DNA of 64,000 bases, taken from NCBI GenBank assembly GCA_018648325.1, contig JABGRK010000018.1, positions 62,001-126,000 of the forward strand, in the 5' to 3' direction. The position numbers and the translations under genes are program-made. This document shows, in pieces, positions 61,130-64,000 of the stretch. The notes beneath the pieces were generated by a model. The model was not told where the DNA came from. It saw nothing but the letters and a program-made list of their open reading frames with translations, and searched no databases. The stretch comes from Chloroflexota bacterium. Lineage in GTDB: Bacteria; Chloroflexota; Dehalococcoidia; JABGRK01. The first letter of the stretch is position 1, and each line of letters begins with the position of its first letter.

Positions 61130-63267
61130 ATCTTCTTAAGATTAGCAGTACAAGACATCATGCGCTTGAGTCCAACGCCGCCCTTAAAGGCCACTGTTAT
61201 CTCCTGATCATCCTTTGCCGGGAAAGAGGCTACGATGATGCCATCACCAAAGGTCTCATGCTTCACCTTGTCGCCGGCCTTAAGAAAGCCTTTGGGCAGG
61301 CCCACGCCTGATAGTGATCCCACCATCTTTTGCCTTTTGCTTTGCGGTTTGTCGGGCGACTGAATAAGTCTTTCCGGTATATCCCCCAGAAAGCGTGACG
61401 GCTCACGCGTTGAACTTACACCCATCATGTGACGGCGGAACGTTCGCGATAAATAGACACGGTCTTTGGCACGGGTGATGCCTACATAGCACAACCTGCG
61501 TTCCTCTTCCATCTGCGCAGCATCATCATAAGAGCGCATGTGAGGTAAAAGATACTCCTCCATACCGGCGATAAAGACGACGGGGAACTCCAGCCCCTTG
61601 GCCTGATGCAGCGTGATTAAAGTAGCGGCATCAACCTGTTCATTTAGACTATCCACATCCGAAACCAGCGCCACACCCTCTAGAAAAGCGCCAAGGCCTT
61701 CCTCAGCATCGAGGTCGCTATAATCGTCAGCGACAGATCGCAATTCCATAACGTTGTCCAGCCTGTCTTCCCCACCTTCGCTTGCCAGTATGTAATTGCG
61801 ATATCCGGCGCGATCCAATATCAGATCGATAAGTCCGCAAACATCGTTTTCCTTAGACTTGGTGGTGAGTTCATCAATCACGTCCAGAAAGGGACTGAAC
61901 TTCTTTGCCAGCCCCGAGCCTTCTTCCTGCTTAACCAGCACGCGTACAGCTTCTAAAAGTGATATCTCAGAATCGGTGGCAACGCGCGCCAGATCCTCAA
62001 TACTTTTTTGCCCTATACCACGCAACGGCACATTGACTATGCGTAAAAAACTGATGCTGTCGGCCGGATTGTTTATCAACCGCAGATAACCCAGTACATC
62101 TTTGATCTCGCGTCTTTCATAGAACTTGGTGGCACCCACCAGTCTGTACGGTGTGCCGGAACGAATAAAGGCTTCCTCGATTGCCCTGGACTGGGCGTTG
62201 GTACGGTACATAATAGCGCAGTCTGCAAGTTTATAGTGCTTACCAGTAACTAGCTTGTCGATCTCGCTGACCAGATAGTGAGCCTCATCCTGCTCGTTGT
62301 ATGATTCGGCCACGGTAATTAGTGCGCCTTTTGCATTTTCGGTCCACAGCGCCTTTTCCTTGCGTTGCTGGTTAAGAGATATAATGCAATCTGCCGCCTC
62401 TAAAATCGTCTTAGAGGAGCGATAGTTCTGTTCAAGATAAATTATCTTTGCATTTTCAAAGTCGCGCTCAAAGCTCAAAATATTGCCTATATCGGCGTGC
62501 CTCCATGAGTAGATAGATTGGTCGGGGTCGCCCACAACGCAAATATTGCGGTGCTTGCCTGCCAGCTGCGTGGCCAGCCTGTACTGCACCGTGTTGGTGT
62601 CCTGAAACTCATCAACCAGTACATGCAAGTAGCGGGACTGATACTTTTCCAAAACTTCCGGGCACTCATCAAACAGCTGCACCACCTTCATCATCAGATC
62701 ATCGAAATCAAGCGCATTGTTGTCCTTTAGCAGTTGCTCGTAGCGCTCGTATACGCGATTGACCACCTCATCAAAGTATTCCTGCGTATGCTTGGCTTTC
62801 TGGCCCGGATCTTCCAGGTTGGACTTGGCCTTGGATATGGCCGATTGGATGGCTCGCGGCGAATGTGTTTTAACATCTATTTTGAGTTGTTCAAGAGAGT
62901 GCTTTATCAGGCTAAGGCGATCGCTGTCATCATAAATTGTGTACTTGCGATCAATCCCAATATGATGGCCATCGATGCGCAGAAAACGCGCGCAGATGGC
63001 GTGAAAGGTGCCGATGGTCATTTCATCAACCGCCTCACCTATAAGCCCATGCAGGCGCTCTTTCATCTCCTTGGCGGCCTTGTTAGTGAAGGTAACTGCC
63101 AGAATTCGGTATGGCTTCACATCCCAAACTTTTATCAGATAAGCAATACGATGAGTGATAACTCTGGTCTTGCCACTGCCCGGTCCGGCCAGAATAAGCA
63201 CTGCGCCGTCAACTGCCTCCACCGCCTCTTTTTGTCCCTCGTTGAGTCCTTCTAAAATATCTTGCAT
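61126..63267 (-). CDS. pcrA: DNA helicase PcrA/UvrD
   Basis: 713 residues. SF1A motifs in order: Q-motif LNEGQKEAV, Walker A LILAGPGSGKTRV (about 27-39), FTNKAAKEM, DEFQDTNTVQYRL, GDPDQSIYSWRHADI, LEQNYRSS, TLHQAKGLEFPVVFIAG, RRLCYVGITRAKDRVYL. C-terminal tail has a conserved Tudor-like LKAGDKVKHETFGDGIIVAS. 3'-5' helicase for repair and clearing of DNA. Single gene, convergent with pit; divergent from trkA. Confidence 0.96.
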   Translation of the reverse strand: MQDILEGLNEGQKEAVEAVDGAVLILAGPGSGKTRVITHRIAYLIKVWDVKPYRILAVTFTNKAAKEMKERLHGLIGEAVDEMTIGTFHAICARFLRIDGHHIGIDRKYTIYDDSDRLSLIKHSLEQLKIDVKTHSPRAIQSAISKAKSNLEDPGQKAKHTQEYFDEVVNRVYERYEQLLKDNNALDFDDLMMKVVQLFDECPEVLEKYQSRYLHVLVDEFQDTNTVQYRLATQLAGKHRNICVVGDPDQSIYSWRHADIGNILSFERDFENAKIIYLEQNYRSSKTILEAADCIISLNQQRKEKALWTENAKGALITVAESYNEQDEAHYLVSEIDKLVTGKHYKLADCAIMYRTNAQSRAIEEAFIRSGTPYRLVGATKFYERREIKDVLGYLRLINNPADSISFLRIVNVPLRGIGQKSIEDLARVATDSEISLLEAVRVLVKQEEGSGLAKKFSPFLDVIDELTTKSKENDVCGLIDLILDRAGYRNYILASEGGEDRLDNVMELRSVADDYSDLDAEEGLGAFLEGVALVSDVDSLNEQVDAATLITLHQAKGLEFPVVFIAGMEEYLLPHMRSYDDAAQMEEERRLCYVGITRAKDRVYLSRTFRRHMMGVSSTREPSRFLGDIPERLIQSPDKPQSKRQKMVGSLSGVGLPKGFLKAGDKVKHETFGDGIIVASFPAKDDQEITVAFKGGVGLKRMMSCTANLKKI

Positions 63268-63323
63268 ATGTGTCTTTTAGTATAACACCGCCAGCCCCAC
63301 AGCTACAATCGACTGGGCTCTAG

Positions 63324-63352
63324 TTGACATTTGGCGCAAACATGTGTAGTAT
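63324..63352 (+). promoter_or_regulatory. trkA promoter
   Basis: TTGACA (63324-63329), 17-base spacer, TAGTAT (63347-63352). Confidence 0.5.
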
Positions 63353-63407
63353 CCCCGTTTGAGGGCTAAAATCAAAAGCTGCCTTTTTATGTAAGGAGCC
63401 TTAAACA

Positions 63408-64000
63408 GTGTATATAGTAATAGCCGGTGCCGGACTTCTGGGAGGACACATCGCCTCTACAATGGCAGGAGAAGGCCACGATGTAGTTGTTATAGAACAA
63501 TCAGAACTGCAAACAGAGACCTTAAGCGCTCAGCTTGATATTAAAATTATACGTGGCGGGGCAGTAAGCCCATCGGTGCTGGAGGAAGCGGAAGTCAAAA
63601 AGGCTGACATGGTCATTGCCAGCACCAACAGTGATGAGGCCAATATAGTCATATGCTTCCTGTCCAAGCAGATGGGGGCCAAACGCACCGTTGCACGTGT
63701 ACGCAACCCGGAATACTCAGGATACCTTATACTTCCCACCCAATCTCCCAACAAGGCCAGACGCGTTTTCAGACCTAAAAACCTAGGGATCGATCTCATA
63801 GTCAATCCCGAAATCGTGGCGGCCAACGAGATACGACGAATACTGTCCAGCCTTTACCTGACACCTATGGACGAGTTTGCAGAAGGGCAGATACAGCTAA
63901 CCGAGTTTAAGGCAACCAAAGGGGACATCCTGGACAAGCCTATAAACCAGATCGATTTCCCCAAACCGTGCAGCATCGCAGTTATTACCCGCGGCACAGA
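63408..64000 (+). CDS. trkA: Trk potassium uptake NAD-binding protein TrkA, partial
   Basis: About 197 codons before the right edge. GTG start with AAGGAG nine bases upstream. Rossmann fold IAGAGLLGGHIASTMAGEGH (about 5-24), acidic VVVIEQSE, ADMVIASTNSDEANIV, then RVRNPEYSGYL, the TrkA-N pattern. Ends before the second half (further RCK-C and TrkA-N domains), so length cannot be judged. Binds NAD(H) and gates the Trk/Ktr K+ channel. The partner trkH should lie beyond the window. Confidence 0.92.
   Translation, partial: MYIVIAGAGLLGGHIASTMAGEGHDVVVIEQSELQTETLSAQLDIKIIRGGAVSPSVLEEAEVKKADMVIASTNSDEANIVICFLSKQMGAKRTVARVRNPEYSGYLILPTQSPNKARRVFRPKNLGIDLIVNPEIVAANEIRRILSSLYLTPMDEFAEGQIQLTEFKATKGDILDKPINQIDFPKPCSIAVITRGT

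Overview
The window looks like a chromosomal segment of a strictly anaerobic bacterium, most likely from the Chloroflexota, class Dehalococcoidia or a near relative. This is inferred from gene families only: Ni-CO dehydrogenase, aldehyde:ferredoxin oxidoreductase, hybrid cluster protein, a 2[4Fe-4S] ferredoxin, a selenocysteine-containing SelD, and an ECF sigma/DUF5667 pair. Almost every gene has a clear Shine-Dalgarno site. GTG and TTG starts are common. No rRNA, CRISPR array, insertion sequence or prophage was seen.

Layout. 1-5.7 kb: leucyl aminopeptidase (cut by the window edge), ribD, a degenerate PaaK-like protein, ruvB-queH. 5.7-8.3 kb: a secreted DUF5666-like protein and an ECF sigma factor joined in frame to a membrane DUF5667-like protein through a run of ten G. 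8.3-12.7 kb: acetyltransferase, recA-recX, bL25, selD with an in-frame UGA. 12.8-20.4 kb: HD hydrolase, cupin, hcp, and a divergent cluster around a MarR regulator (Asp/Glu racemase, RidA, aminotransferase, DapB-like dehydrogenase, isochorismatase-like hydrolase). 20.4-28.7 kb: cation efflux, GlcD-type oxidase, FmdB, glutaredoxin-PDZ, dnaK, grpE, a small Zn-ribbon protein, ferredoxin, Crp/Fnr regulator, membrane protein. 28.8-35.8 kb: AOR, DUF3795, hisF-hisH, a three-gene ABC exporter. 35.8-43.6 kb: an FtsZ-like GTPase with an extra C-terminal domain, MoxR-VWA pair, secreted beta-propeller, second ABC exporter with two tandem permease copies. 43.6-52.8 kb: acyl-CoA carboxylase subunit, a candidate structured small RNA, tRNA-Thr/Tyr/Thr, tuf-rpmG-secE-nusG, rplK-rplA, L10 leader, rplJ-rplL, interrupted by a hydrolase and by a thiolase/OB-fold pair. 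53-64 kb: GNAT protein, cooS, Ca2+/cation antiporter, PhoB/PhoR-like two-component system, DUF47-Pit phosphate uptake, pcrA, and the start of trkA.

How parts work together. The Crp/Fnr regulator is next to two near-identical palindromes (TGCGAC-N4-GTCGCA), each centred 41.5 bases upstream of a predicted start: one before the ferredoxin, one before the zinc protein-grpE-dnaK run. The two-component system is followed by four TTAAC-like repeats at an exact 11-base period, a PHO-box layout, before the phosphate uptake genes. The ribosomal L10 leader has a terminator and a competing pairing. Several promoters carry an extended -10 (TGnTATAAT-like), and two of them lie so close to the ATG that the mRNA should be leaderless.

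Most interesting points: the G10 hinge between sigma factor and membrane protein, the FtsZ-like protein with a DUF5666-like tail, the promoter-to-terminator structured RNA at about 45311-45438, the N-terminally extended L7/L12 with a second good start, the candidate Crp/Fnr regulon, and the MarR-controlled catabolic cluster of unknown substrate.
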